From Candidatus Parvarchaeota archaeon (lineage in GTDB: Archaea > Nanobdellota > Nanobdellia > Parvarchaeales > Parvarchaeaceae): a stretch of 7,341 nucleotides of DNA. Positions 1 through 6,189 of the stretch are shown piece after piece. How positions within the stretch are numbered: the stretch's first letter is position 1; each line of letters begins with the position of its first letter. Below the pieces are notes generated by a model. It did not search any database, was not told where the DNA came from, and saw nothing but the letters and a program-made list of their open reading frames with translations. Position numbers and translations under genes: made by a program. The stretch covers positions 1 through 7,341 of the forward strand of contig JASHWD010000015.1 of assembly GCA_030044235.1 (NCBI GenBank). Direction: 5' to 3'.

Positions 1-915
1 GCCGTGGCAGACCTAGGAAAGAAATCGGAAGCGCTAGTCGCACTGCGCAAGAAAAGAGAGGACTTCGTAAAAGAATCAGTATCTATAGAAGAAACTATAG
101 GTGAAATGGGCAGAGAAGAGAGAGAAGTCTATGATAAAATAAACAAATTTCGCGTCGAAGAAGCAGGATTAAAGGCCAAATTCGACATGGCTGAAGAAGA
201 CTTTAAAAAGTATGCTTTACCTGACACGGTATTAGACGAGAACGAATCACCCGAATCTATAACTAAGAAATTGTCGTCCGTAAAGTCAAAGGTCGATTCG
301 TTTGGCCCAATAAACGAATTGGCACTAGAAACATTTAATAGGATACTAGTAGAATTCAACGAAGGAAATGAGAAATCCACTAAACTAGTAGAAGAAAGGG
401 AAAGAATACTATCTGTTATAAAAGACATAGAGAATAAGAAATTAGAAACTTTTATGAAAACACTTTCAGATATAAACGGTATCTTCTCAAATGTTTTTAA
501 TTCTATAACTAACGGAAAAGCGGAATTAATCCCAGAAAATCCAGAAGACGTGTTTGGGAGCGGCTTGGACATAAGGGTGGAATTACCAAATAAGAAGGTA
601 CATAACATTAGGGGATTAAGCGGGGGAGAAATGTCGATTTTGTCAATATCACTTTTGATGTCGATATCCAAATACATAGATGTTCCATTCTATGTATTAG
701 ACGAAGTAGATGCCGCCCTTGACTCTATGAATTCGTCGAAGTTTTCTAGCCTTGTAAAAGCTTATTCAGAGACTACAGAATTCATAGTGATAACGCACAA
801 CGAAACAACTCTTCTAAACGCAGACGTTATATATGGAGTTACTATGTCAGAAAGCGGGGTAAGTAAGGTAGTTAGCGTTAAACCTCCAAAAGAGCAGGCA
901 AAAGCGTCTACTTAA
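1..915 (+). CDS. smc: SMC chromosome segregation/condensin ATPase, C-terminal part (5' end outside window)
   Basis: This is the C-terminal portion of a structural maintenance of chromosomes protein, the ATPase that forms ring-shaped complexes to compact and segregate DNA. The frame is open to the left edge, so the GTG at base 4 is not a real start. Counting from that codon, residues 1-70 and 112-155 are charged, coiled-coil-like arm sequence. Around 101-109 lies the conserved Gly-Pro-Ile-Asn segment where the arm re-enters the head. The ATPase signature LSGGE is at 205-209, Walker B with FYVLDE at 229-234 followed by the D-loop VDAALD, and the H-loop His in IVITHN at 265. The ending YGVTMSESGVSKVVSV (277-292) is typical of SMC and distinguishes it from Rad50. 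A short Lys-rich, Pro-containing tail follows. The stop overlaps the 3' end of the convergent ksgA gene. Identity is very secure; the N-terminal head with Walker A and the hinge lie outside the window. Confidence 0.96.
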   Translation, partial: AVADLGKKSEALVALRKKREDFVKESVSIEETIGEMGREEREVYDKINKFRVEEAGLKAKFDMAEEDFKKYALPDTVLDENESPESITKKLSSVKSKVDSFGPINELALETFNRILVEFNEGNEKSTKLVEERERILSVIKDIENKKLETFMKTLSDINGIFSNVFNSITNGKAELIPENPEDVFGSGLDIRVELPNKKVHNIRGLSGGEMSILSISLLMSISKYIDVPFYVLDEVDAALDSMNSSKFSSLVKAYSETTEFIVITHNETTLLNADVIYGVTMSESGVSKVVSVKPPKEQAKAST

Positions 916-1711
916 CGTAGTTTTCTCTCAAAAAATTGACAAGCGTTTTTAATTCTTCTAAACCCAGCTTTTTTATTTCCTTGTCCTTAAAAGTTATTGC
1001 ATTAACGTCAAGACTTGAGAATGTATCGCGGCTTTCTCTTTTTGTCTTGTTATCTAAATCTTGATGGGCTCTAAGTATTGCATTTTTAACCGTCATCTCA
1101 TCTTTTAACATTACGCTCTGCAAAAAATCCTTAGGTCTCTTCTTTAAAATAAGCATCCTGCTCGTTACTCTTGGAATCGGATAGAAAGCGTCTTTCGGAA
1201 CTTCCATAATTTCAGAAAAGTTAAAAAATATTTTTTGTATTATAGAGAATTTATTTGAGCTGGCGTCGGCTAAAAGTTCTTGCGATAGCGTATTTGGTAA
1301 GATCATTACCCCAGATAAAAAATCATAGCGCATTAGCTTGCTTAATATATTATCCACGATATTGTAAGGCGGATTAGATATCAATTTCGTGAAATTTGGA
1401 AGGACTAGTTTTAGGACGTCCCCGTTCACTAATTTAACACTTGGATTTAGTTCGTATTTGTTTATTAGATAAGAAAAAATCTTAACGTCTTTCTCGATTC
1501 CGATAGCGGAACAAGTTTTTATTATCTCGGCAAGTTCATAACCAAAACCGGCGCCGACCTCCAAGACAATATCGTTTTTATTAAGGTCAGCGACCTTGAC
1601 CTCCTTTTTTATTATATCTTCATCGACTAGGAAATTTTGGCCGGAATCATTCAACCTATCCAGTCCAAAGCCTTTGATAAGCAAAGAAGTTCTGTTAAGC
1701 AATTCATTCAT
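908..1711 (-). CDS. ksgA: 16S rRNA (adenine-N6,N6)-dimethyltransferase, KsgA/Dim1 family
   Basis: This SAM-dependent methyltransferase family dimethylates two adjacent adenines in the 3'-terminal hairpin of small-subunit rRNA, a late ribosome-assembly step in the cytoplasm. The 267 residues match the usual length. Visible motifs, in order, are the N-terminal GQNFLVD (24-30; family consensus GQ-H/N-FL), the SAM-binding motif EVGAGFG (51-57), the acidic ribose-binding Glu in IGIEKD (70-75), GD at 97-98, catalytic motif IV as NPPY (113-116), and the AFYPIPRV segment (175-182) corresponding to the family FYPPPKV. A helical C-terminal domain follows. Divergence is notable after motif IV: the usual (F/Y)QKE-A-RL stretch reads as LPNTLSQELL (138-147). 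The gene begins 14 bases after the zinc-ribbon gene stop, so co-transcription is likely. No Shine-Dalgarno is evident. The alternative, an ErmC-type 23S methylase, is less likely in this archaeal context. Confidence 0.93.
   Translation of the reverse strand: MNELLNRTSLLIKGFGLDRLNDSGQNFLVDEDIIKKEVKVADLNKNDIVLEVGAGFGYELAEIIKTCSAIGIEKDVKIFSYLINKYELNPSVKLVNGDVLKLVLPNFTKLISNPPYNIVDNILSKLMRYDFLSGVMILPNTLSQELLADASSNKFSIIQKIFFNFSEIMEVPKDAFYPIPRVTSRMLILKKRPKDFLQSVMLKDEMTVKNAILRAHQDLDNKTKRESRDTFSSLDVNAITFKDKEIKKLGLEELKTLVNFLRENYVK
946..978 (+). terminator. Possible T-tract terminator for smc
   Basis: Downstream of the smc stop, T-rich runs (GTTTTT at 945-950, CTTTTTTATTTCC at 968-980) follow within 65 bases. 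Archaeal termination commonly uses such U-rich tracts without a hairpin. They lie inside the 3' end of the convergent ksgA gene, where A-rich codons of that gene also explain them. Confidence 0.3.
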
Positions 1712-1725
1712 ACAAAAAGTATAAT

Positions 1726-2019
1726 TTACTGGCCGCCTTTGCCGACTTTCTTTACTTTAAATTTCTCTGTCATGAACTCAGCGGCGCATTTTTTGCAGTT
1801 AAATGTTATATATTTTTTCTTTTTACCGTTTTCTTTTACTTCCTTTATATTTAGTTCGCTTCCAAATTCATTTTTAGCGCCACACTTAGGACAATTAAAA
1901 AGGAAGGTATATTGCGGGTCATTTTTTAACTTGAAGATAAATGCCTTTTCAGTTTTTTCTCCGGCGAACAGAGTAGTTTTCTTAAAAAACTCACAATTAT
2001 TTAAGTCAGGCAGAGCCAT
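1726..2019 (-). CDS. Small zinc-ribbon protein of unknown function
   Basis: I do not recognise the family of this 97-residue protein. A four-cysteine zinc site is visible: CPKC at 43-46 and CKKC at 75-78, spaced by 28 residues and each followed by small/polar residues and beta-prone hydrophobics (YITFNCKKC), the pattern of a zinc-beta-ribbon. The first half (1-40) has an additional Cys at 9 and a mixed FFKKTTLFAG stretch. The loop between cysteine pairs (60-69) and the C-terminus (86-97) are strongly basic, so binding to RNA, DNA or the ribosome is plausible but only inferred. It sits immediately upstream of ksgA (14-base gap), which weakly supports a role near ribosome biogenesis or translation. 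The Met at 2019 has an A/T-rich promoter-like element about 25 bases upstream and no Shine-Dalgarno, which would fit a leaderless transcript. Confidence 0.75.
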   Translation of the reverse strand: MALPDLNNCEFFKKTTLFAGEKTEKAFIFKLKNDPQYTFLFNCPKCGAKNEFGSELNIKEVKENGKKKKYITFNCKKCAAEFMTEKFKVKKVGKGGQ

Positions 2020-2038
2020 AAACTTAATATGTTTTTTT

Positions 2039-2049
2039 AATTTTTAAGC
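2039..2049 (-). promoter_or_regulatory. Possible TATA box for zinc-ribbon/ksgA transcription
   Basis: Minus-strand CTTAAAAATTA is centred about 25 bases before the ATG at 2019, so transcription from it would start close to the start codon. That would make a leaderless mRNA, consistent with the absence of a Shine-Dalgarno. The region is generally A/T-rich, so this is tentative. Confidence 0.3.
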
Positions 2050-2100
2050 TTATCAAAGAGAAACTTACAGAAAAGCTTTTTAAACAATTAAGTTAATTAT

Positions 2101-2967
2101 CTACCCAGAAATAAGGTCGAACATCGTTTCTAGCTGTGCTTTTTGAGCTTCAAATTTCGCTTTTAGCTCTTTGTACTGGTCCTCGCTTATTTTTCCTGCT
2201 ACGAAGTTTCGCTCTAAATCTGCAGATTGTTTTTCGATATCTCTTAATTTAGAAGTCACGTTTTGTGCGCCTCTTGAACCAACCGAGAAAGCATCGCTAA
2301 CGCTTTGAGACATCTGTCTTTTGTTTAGCTTGTTTGCGTATTTTCTGGACAGTACGCTATAAAGTTCAGTCATGTCGCCCTCTAATTTAGCATATGCGTC
2401 TTTATCCTTGAACTGGCAATCTCCGGCCAAAACTATCCTTACATTTGCGGATTCTTCTGTAGGGTCGTATATTCCGATTATCTTGGACCACAAGAATATT
2501 GGAACTACTTCCTTTATTACCCAGAATAGAAACGCCAAAACAAACAGGCCAACAGTTGCATACTCCAATAAAGCCGATGGTTGAGTAGAGAATGAAGTGA
2601 GGTTTGCGGATATGCTACCGCTTGACTCTACTAATAGCGCGATTAAGAATAGTATACCAACTATAAGACATGCTTTCCATAAAGTAGGGTACTTTGAACC
2701 TTTTTTGATGTCTTTTGCAGCTTTTACGAGCACCCGCATAGGCTTTGCATTGCCCCCGCGGAAAGTCTCTTCTAGTTCAGTGTCTTCAAATTTCGACATT
2801 TCATTTAGAAGTATCTTATAATCAAGGTCCGTCATCGACTCAGAAACTTCGTTTCTAAGCTCCTGTGGATCATCGCTCTTTATATAAAGGTCATAGAACA
2901 CGTGATGGCTCTCCATCGTATCAGTTACGAACTCTTTCTCGTAATTCCGGATATTAAAGCCGAACAT
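2101..2967 (-). CDS. Two-helix membrane protein with C-terminal SHOCT-like segment, function unknown
   Basis: This is a 288-residue protein of unrecognised family. Residues 1-95 are soluble and rich in Asp/Glu, with no signal peptide. Two hydrophobic segments follow, roughly 98-114 (after WKAC) and 136-160, separated by a Ser/Thr-rich loop (115-132). Residues 161-235 form a polar domain. The C-terminus (about 240-283) is predicted helical and charged, and 252-281 (RNFVAGKISEDQYKELKAKF and following) matches the SHOCT pattern: a short helix, a Gly-Lys-Ile-Ser/Thr turn, an acidic residue and a second helix. SHOCT segments commonly sit at protein ends as oligomerisation modules, so a membrane-anchored oligomer is a reasonable inference. 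Both large soluble parts should lie on the same side of the membrane. It lies 60 bases downstream of the 165-residue gene and 81 upstream of the zinc-ribbon gene, both on the same strand. Confidence 0.8.
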   Translation of the reverse strand: MFGFNIRNYEKEFVTDTMESHHVFYDLYIKSDDPQELRNEVSESMTDLDYKILLNEMSKFEDTELEETFRGGNAKPMRVLVKAAKDIKKGSKYPTLWKACLIVGILFLIALLVESSGSISANLTSFSTQPSALLEYATVGLFVLAFLFWVIKEVVPIFLWSKIIGIYDPTEESANVRIVLAGDCQFKDKDAYAKLEGDMTELYSVLSRKYANKLNKRQMSQSVSDAFSVGSRGAQNVTSKLRDIEKQSADLERNFVAGKISEDQYKELKAKFEAQKAQLETMFDLISG

Positions 2968-3010
2968 ATTATAATTAGATAAGCACCCAAATAAATAGCT
3001 TTTTTATGTT

Positions 3011-3020
3011 TATTTTTATA
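3011..3020 (-). promoter_or_regulatory. Possible TATA box for the SHOCT-like membrane protein
   Basis: Minus-strand TATAAAAATA lies about 49 bases before the ATG at 2967, which would give a leader of roughly 23 bases. A second A/T element (TATTTAT, 2991-2997) at about 27 bases would instead give a leaderless transcript. The 60-base gap after the preceding gene leaves room for either. Confidence 0.3.
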
Positions 3021-3027
3021 CTTTAAA

Positions 3028-3525
3028 CTAATCCGTTGGGAAGCCGGTATCTATCTTTTCTTTTCCCTTACGGTCTAATTTTACACGGTAGCCAATTTGG
3101 TCGATTCCAGTAAATCTTGAGGTCCAAAAAAGGTCATGTCGTCCATCATAGGGGTATAAAACGTACGCCGATACATCGCAATTAGTCGCTCTTTTTAATT
3201 CCTTTAAAAGACATACTAGACTATCGTGATTAGTTCCTTCAAAAACGCCTTGGTCACAACTTAAGGTTATACGACCTTTTTCTCTGCCAAAAAGCGTCTT
3301 CCTAAAATCAGAAAGTTCTATTTCTACGCCGCTTTGCAACGAATACGGAGACTCGCCGGCAGGCTTATGCGAAAAATCAAGGCGGTATGCCATGTCCGAT
3401 ATGGGGGAAGAAACAGTTCTTACTTCTTGTAGATAATTGCTATTTGATGCATTATCTTTAACAAATCCATTTAAAACTTCCTCTAATCTTGTTACTAGAT
3501 TGCTTTTGTCATTTAAACCTGTCAT
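3028..3525 (-). CDS. Hypothetical soluble protein, 165 residues
   Basis: No family is recognised. The product has no signal peptide or membrane segment. The N-terminal 25 residues look helical (LVTRLEEVLNGFVKD), then a Ser/Asn-rich stretch leads into alternating beta-like segments (AYRLDFSHKP, VEIELSDF, GRITLSCDQGVF), a helix with paired basics (LVCLLKELKRAT, 103-114) and a beta-rich C-terminus containing YVLYPYDGRHDLFW (121-134). The overall pattern suggests a compact alpha/beta fold; no catalytic motif or metal site could be assigned with confidence. The gene is real: it has a full coding frame, a GGTGAT Shine-Dalgarno five bases before the ATG, and a strong TATA box about 40 bases upstream. 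It is the first gene of the leftward block and diverges from the complex I operon across 144 bases. Confidence 0.72.
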   Translation of the reverse strand: MTGLNDKSNLVTRLEEVLNGFVKDNASNSNYLQEVRTVSSPISDMAYRLDFSHKPAGESPYSLQSGVEIELSDFRKTLFGREKGRITLSCDQGVFEGTNHDSLVCLLKELKRATNCDVSAYVLYPYDGRHDLFWTSRFTGIDQIGYRVKLDRKGKEKIDTGFPTD

Positions 3526-3530
3526 ATTTT

Positions 3531-3536
3531 ATCACC
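3531..3536 (-). promoter_or_regulatory. Shine-Dalgarno site for the 165-residue protein
   Basis: On the minus strand GGTGAT, complementary to the AUCACC of the archaeal 16S rRNA tail, lies five bases upstream of the ATG at 3525. It fixes that start codon. Confidence 0.7.
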
Positions 3537-3561
3537 TATAAGTAGAAATAAGATTAGAACA

Positions 3562-3569
3562 TATATAAA
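3562..3569 (-). promoter_or_regulatory. TATA box (leftward promoter)
   Basis: Read on the minus strand this is TTTATATA preceded by purine-rich AAAAAGTA, which fits an archaeal TATA box plus BRE. Its centre is about 41 bases from the ATG at 3525. Transcription would start near 3540, leaving a short leader that contains the GGTGAT ribosome-binding site. Confidence 0.65.
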
Positions 3570-3623
3570 TACTTTTTATTTCAGTTTTTTGATATCTTTA
3601 GTATTTTTGAGCTTCGGATAAAA

Positions 3624-3632
3624 TTAAATATA
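3624..3632 (+). promoter_or_regulatory. TATA box for the nuoJKLM operon
   Basis: TTAAATATA preceded by GGATAAAA resembles an archaeal BRE/TATA element. With a usual spacing of about 25 bases, transcription would begin near 3653-3657, giving a leader of roughly 15 bases before the nuoJ ATG at 3670. No Shine-Dalgarno is seen in that leader. Confidence 0.55.
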
Positions 3633-3645
3633 TCCCGCTTATTAG

Positions 3646-3660
3646 TATTCTATAAGAATA
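3646..3660. repeat. 15-base inverted repeat at the predicted nuoJ transcription start
   Basis: TATTCT, a three-base centre (ATA) and AGAATA form a perfect 6-3-6 inverted repeat. It lies between the TATA box and the nuoJ start codon, overlapping the predicted transcription start, where a dimeric repressor could block initiation. Short A/T inverted repeats also arise by chance, so operator function is inference. Confidence 0.35.
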
Positions 3661-3669
3661 AACGTTTTC

Positions 3670-4146
3670 ATGGATCTTGATACAGTAGGGTTTTTGGCGA
3701 TATCGGTCGTTCTAGTAGCTACGGCGATAATGACGATAGAAAGCAAGAGATTAGTACACTATATTTTGTTCCTTTTTATGTTCTTAGTAACCGTCGCTGC
3801 TATGTTCCTTTACCTGAATGCTGTATTTCTAGGTGTGGCTGAACTCATAATATACAATGGTGGGATAGTACTTCTTTTGGCTATAGGTATAAGTATAATG
3901 CCAGAAGGTGCCATAAACCCGATAGACAAGAAGTATCTTATAATAATACCGATCGCCATACTTGGTATACTATCATTCTTGCTCTTGAATTATAATTCCG
4001 TTAATTCATCTACCGGTCTGAATTATGCTAATTTTGGCTTATATTTCTTTCAGAACTATGCGGTTGTTCTAGCAGTGCTTGCGGTTACATCGGTAGCCAG
4101 TCTTCTCGCTACCATATACTTTATAAATAACGAGGACCAAAAATGA
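3670..4146 (+). CDS. nuoJ: Complex I membrane subunit J (NuoJ/FpoJ-like)
   Basis: NuoJ is a membrane-arm subunit of proton-pumping NADH (or F420H2/ferredoxin) dehydrogenase. It sits between the quinone-site module and the antiporter-like subunits and helps transmit the conformational or electrostatic signal. The 158 residues give about five membrane helices: roughly 6-23, 29-49, 52-76, 88-107 and 130-152. The third helix carries the family hallmark AVFLGVAELIIYNGG (51-65), with the conserved Tyr62 and Gly-Gly that form the pi-bulge region in known structures; Glu79 follows in MPEG. It is slightly shorter than bacterial NuoJ. This is the first gene of the operon, preceded by its own TATA box, and its last codons overlap the nuoK start by four bases (ATGA). 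Which electron donor the complex uses cannot be read here. Confidence 0.88.
   Translation: MDLDTVGFLAISVVLVATAIMTIESKRLVHYILFLFMFLVTVAAMFLYLNAVFLGVAELIIYNGGIVLLLAIGISIMPEGAINPIDKKYLIIIPIAILGILSFLLLNYNSVNSSTGLNYANFGLYFFQNYAVVLAVLAVTSVASLLATIYFINNEDQK
4132..4136 (+). promoter_or_regulatory. Shine-Dalgarno site for nuoK
   Basis: GAGGA lies inside the end of nuoJ, six bases before the nuoK ATG at 4143, supporting that start and reinitiation at the ATGA overlap. Confidence 0.55.
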
Positions 4147-4445
4147 TACCTTATAATTACATAGTCATACTTTCGGGGATTCTTTTTGCGATTGCGATAT
4201 ACGGGATAGTCACAAGAAGGAACGGCATAACTTTTATAGTTGCTGCGGAAATCATAATAAACGCCGCGTTAATAAATTTCGTCGGCGCTTCAAGCTCATT
4301 TAATTCCTTGGATGGCGCAAGCTACGCCCTGATAACCCTTGTAATAGCGGTACTAGAAACCGTTGCGATAATAGGTATGCTTATAATATTTTCAAAGAGG
4401 ACAAATTCGCTATCATTTTCAAAACTGAAGAACTTTAGAGGATAA
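4143..4445 (+). CDS. nuoK: Complex I membrane subunit K (NuoK)
   Basis: NuoK is the small three-helix subunit of the complex I membrane arm, related to MrpC of Na+/H+ antiporters, and carries two intramembrane glutamates in the proton path. Length is exactly 100 residues, the family norm. Helices lie at about 5-23, 30-48 and 60-83. Both essential glutamates are present at the same numbers as in the Escherichia coli protein: Glu36 in VAAEIIINAALI and Glu72 in VLETVAIIGM. The TRRNGI loop (24-29) is also typical. It starts within the nuoJ stop (ATGA) and ends one base before nuoL, so translation is probably coupled. Confidence 0.93.
   Translation: MIPYNYIVILSGILFAIAIYGIVTRRNGITFIVAAEIIINAALINFVGASSSFNSLDGASYALITLVIAVLETVAIIGMLIIFSKRTNSLSFSKLKNFRG
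4438..4442 (+). promoter_or_regulatory. Shine-Dalgarno site for nuoL
   Basis: GAGGA overlaps the last codons of nuoK and sits four bases before the nuoL ATG at 4447, supporting that start. Confidence 0.5.
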
Positions 4446-4446
4446 T

Positions 4447-6189
4447 ATGTTGTATCTAATTCTTTTACCAGTTCTTGTAGCATTGTGTTTAATACCGCTA
4501 TTCGGCGAAAGGAGGATAAAAAGCCACTTTATTGCTATAGCAGGGGCGCTGGGTTCTCTTGCTTTTTCGGTATATTTTCTTTTCATTTACTTTGGGAAGT
4601 CGGTTTTAGAATCCTATAACTGGTTTTTGGGGGGATTTTCGCTCTCATTTATAGGAAACAATCTTACACTTTCATTCGCAGTGCTAGTCTCTTTCATATC
4701 TTTGATGGTTCTGATCTTTTCAGTTTTTTACATGAAAAAAGAAGCCCAGGAAAGATACTACGCCGAGATGTCAATTTTTATCTTGGCAATGCTCGGCCTA
4801 GTACTTTCGAATAGTCTTCTTTTATTTTATATCTTTTGGGAGCTGGTTGGTGTTAGTTCGTATCTTCTCATAAGCTTTTGGTATAAAAAAGAAAGCGCAT
4901 CAGCAGCAGGTAAAAAAGCCCTTCTTCTTACAAGAATCGGAGACATGGCTTTCTTTGCAGCACTAATCATACTTTTTATCAGTCTTGGCACGTTTTCTAT
5001 CTCTTCGATAAACGCCGCAGCAACATCCGTTTCACAGCCATTACTACTTTTGTCCGGGACTCTCATACTCGTAGCTGCGCTTTCAAAATCGGCACAGTTC
5101 CCATTTTATACCTGGCTACCGGACGCCATGGAGGGTCCGACGCCGGTAAGCGCGCTTCTGCATTCCGCCACTATGGTTGCTGCGGGGGCTTATCTTGTAG
5201 TTGTGATGTCTCCGTTGCTCACAGCGGCCGGGTTAAATATGATCATTGTTGTGATAGGCTTGCTGACTGCGTTCATAGCAGCTTTTTTGGCTCTCAACCA
5301 CAGACACATCAAAAGGATACTTGCATATTCAACCATAGAAAGTCTGGCGTTTATGTTTATAGCGGTAGGAACTTTAAACACCGGCGGGGCCGTTTTTTAT
5401 CTTTTTGCACATGCCTTTTTCAAATCTTTACTGTTTCTTGTAAGCGGAGTTTTCGCTGTGCTGCTTGGGGTACAAGATGCGTACCAGCTTAAAATGAAAA
5501 AACTAGCTGGTACATGGATTACAGTGCCCGCGTTAATAGGGATTGCTTCTTTGGCAGGGCTACCTCCTTTTATGAGTTTCTTTGCTCACCTCTCACTTTC
5601 AGTGGGATTCAACATCTACGAAAACTTCTTGTTTGTCATACTCTCTTTCTTAACAGCATTATTTGCATTTAGAATATTCTTCTTAGTGTTTAATCAGAGG
5701 GCGGAAGAAAAACTTGAAAGATCAAAAGAAAGCTACATTCCTATATACATTCTTTCTGCGATATCCTTAGTTGGCGGCTTGCTGATATTTTCTTTCACAA
5801 ACGTAATCGCCAGTTTCACATATGTTTTGGATGCGTTTACATTGATAGATGTTTTGGCCGCCTTATTAGGCGTGTTCGTCGCTTTTGAGTTCTTCTACAG
5901 GTCTAAATACCAAAACTTTGCGATGAATGTAAAAAATTTAGCTTCTTACCTCTCAAGGTATGCATACGATTCGCTTCTAACTGCCGTCGGGAACTTCGTA
6001 ATTTGGGTTGGTTCTTTGTTTGGACTTTTCGATTCGAAACTATCAACATTCTATGACAAGTTAGCAGATGGCTCGCTGTTTCTCTCATCTAAGTCAAGAA
6101 AAATAGAGGACGGCGATACACAAACTTATATACTAGCTATAATGGTGGGAATAATCGCCATACTGGCAGTGGCTTCGGTTTACATATGA
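4447..6189 (+). CDS. nuoL: Complex I proton-pumping subunit L (NuoL)
   Basis: NuoL is the distal antiporter-like pump of the complex I membrane arm. The 580 residues are near the bacterial length (about 610). Conserved features are Glu132 in FWELVGVSSYLLISFW, Asp166 in RIGD, Lys214 in LSKSAQFPFYTWLPDAM with GPTPVSALLHSATM following (His239), KRILAYST (289-296), and HAFFKSLLF with His322 and Lys326. These match E. coli Glu144, Asp178, Lys229, His254, His338 and Lys342. Two sites differ: Tyr318 replaces the His equivalent to His334, and FFSKDEIL of broken helix 12 reads FFAHLSLS (378-385), so the Lys-Asp pair is His-Leu. The C-terminus keeps the long amphipathic stretch (about 490-550) corresponding to the lateral helix HL and a final anchor helix (561-579), which separates complex I NuoL from MrpA or hydrogenase homologues. 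Its stop overlaps the nuoM start (ATGA). Confidence 0.95.
   Translation: MLYLILLPVLVALCLIPLFGERRIKSHFIAIAGALGSLAFSVYFLFIYFGKSVLESYNWFLGGFSLSFIGNNLTLSFAVLVSFISLMVLIFSVFYMKKEAQERYYAEMSIFILAMLGLVLSNSLLLFYIFWELVGVSSYLLISFWYKKESASAAGKKALLLTRIGDMAFFAALIILFISLGTFSISSINAAATSVSQPLLLLSGTLILVAALSKSAQFPFYTWLPDAMEGPTPVSALLHSATMVAAGAYLVVVMSPLLTAAGLNMIIVVIGLLTAFIAAFLALNHRHIKRILAYSTIESLAFMFIAVGTLNTGGAVFYLFAHAFFKSLLFLVSGVFAVLLGVQDAYQLKMKKLAGTWITVPALIGIASLAGLPPFMSFFAHLSLSVGFNIYENFLFVILSFLTALFAFRIFFLVFNQRAEEKLERSKESYIPIYILSAISLVGGLLIFSFTNVIASFTYVLDAFTLIDVLAALLGVFVAFEFFYRSKYQNFAMNVKNLASYLSRYAYDSLLTAVGNFVIWVGSLFGLFDSKLSTFYDKLADGSLFLSSKSRKIEDGDTQTYILAIMVGIIAILAVASVYI

Noticed and set aside
4..6. GTG as the start codon of the smc reading frame
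   Set aside because: The frame is open to the left edge and the protein lacks the N-terminal head expected of SMC, so this is an internal Val codon.
129..677. Minus-strand open frame of 182 codons inside smc
   Set aside because: It lies fully antisense to a clearly conserved ATPase domain; its Ser-rich composition is what the reverse of the coiled coil produces.
1637..2047. Plus-strand open frame of 136 codons across ksgA and the zinc-ribbon gene
   Set aside because: Phe-rich low-complexity product antisense to two genes with recognisable motifs.
2072..2081. Palindrome AAAAGCTTTT in the gap after the SHOCT-like gene
   Set aside because: Short, A/T-dominated and without a loop or other repeats; no support as terminator or operator.
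2372..2821. Two short plus-strand open frames within the SHOCT-like gene
   Set aside because: Antisense shadows without a ribosome-binding site or domain.
3526..3669. Non-coding RNA or tRNA in the divergent intergenic region
   Set aside because: The 144 bases are A/T-rich and accounted for by two promoters; no cloverleaf or G/C-rich stem is visible.
4447..6189. MrpA-type antiporter or membrane hydrogenase subunit instead of NuoL
   Set aside because: The J-K-L-M order, Glu36/Glu72 of the K subunit and the C-terminal lateral-helix region with final anchor fit complex I better.
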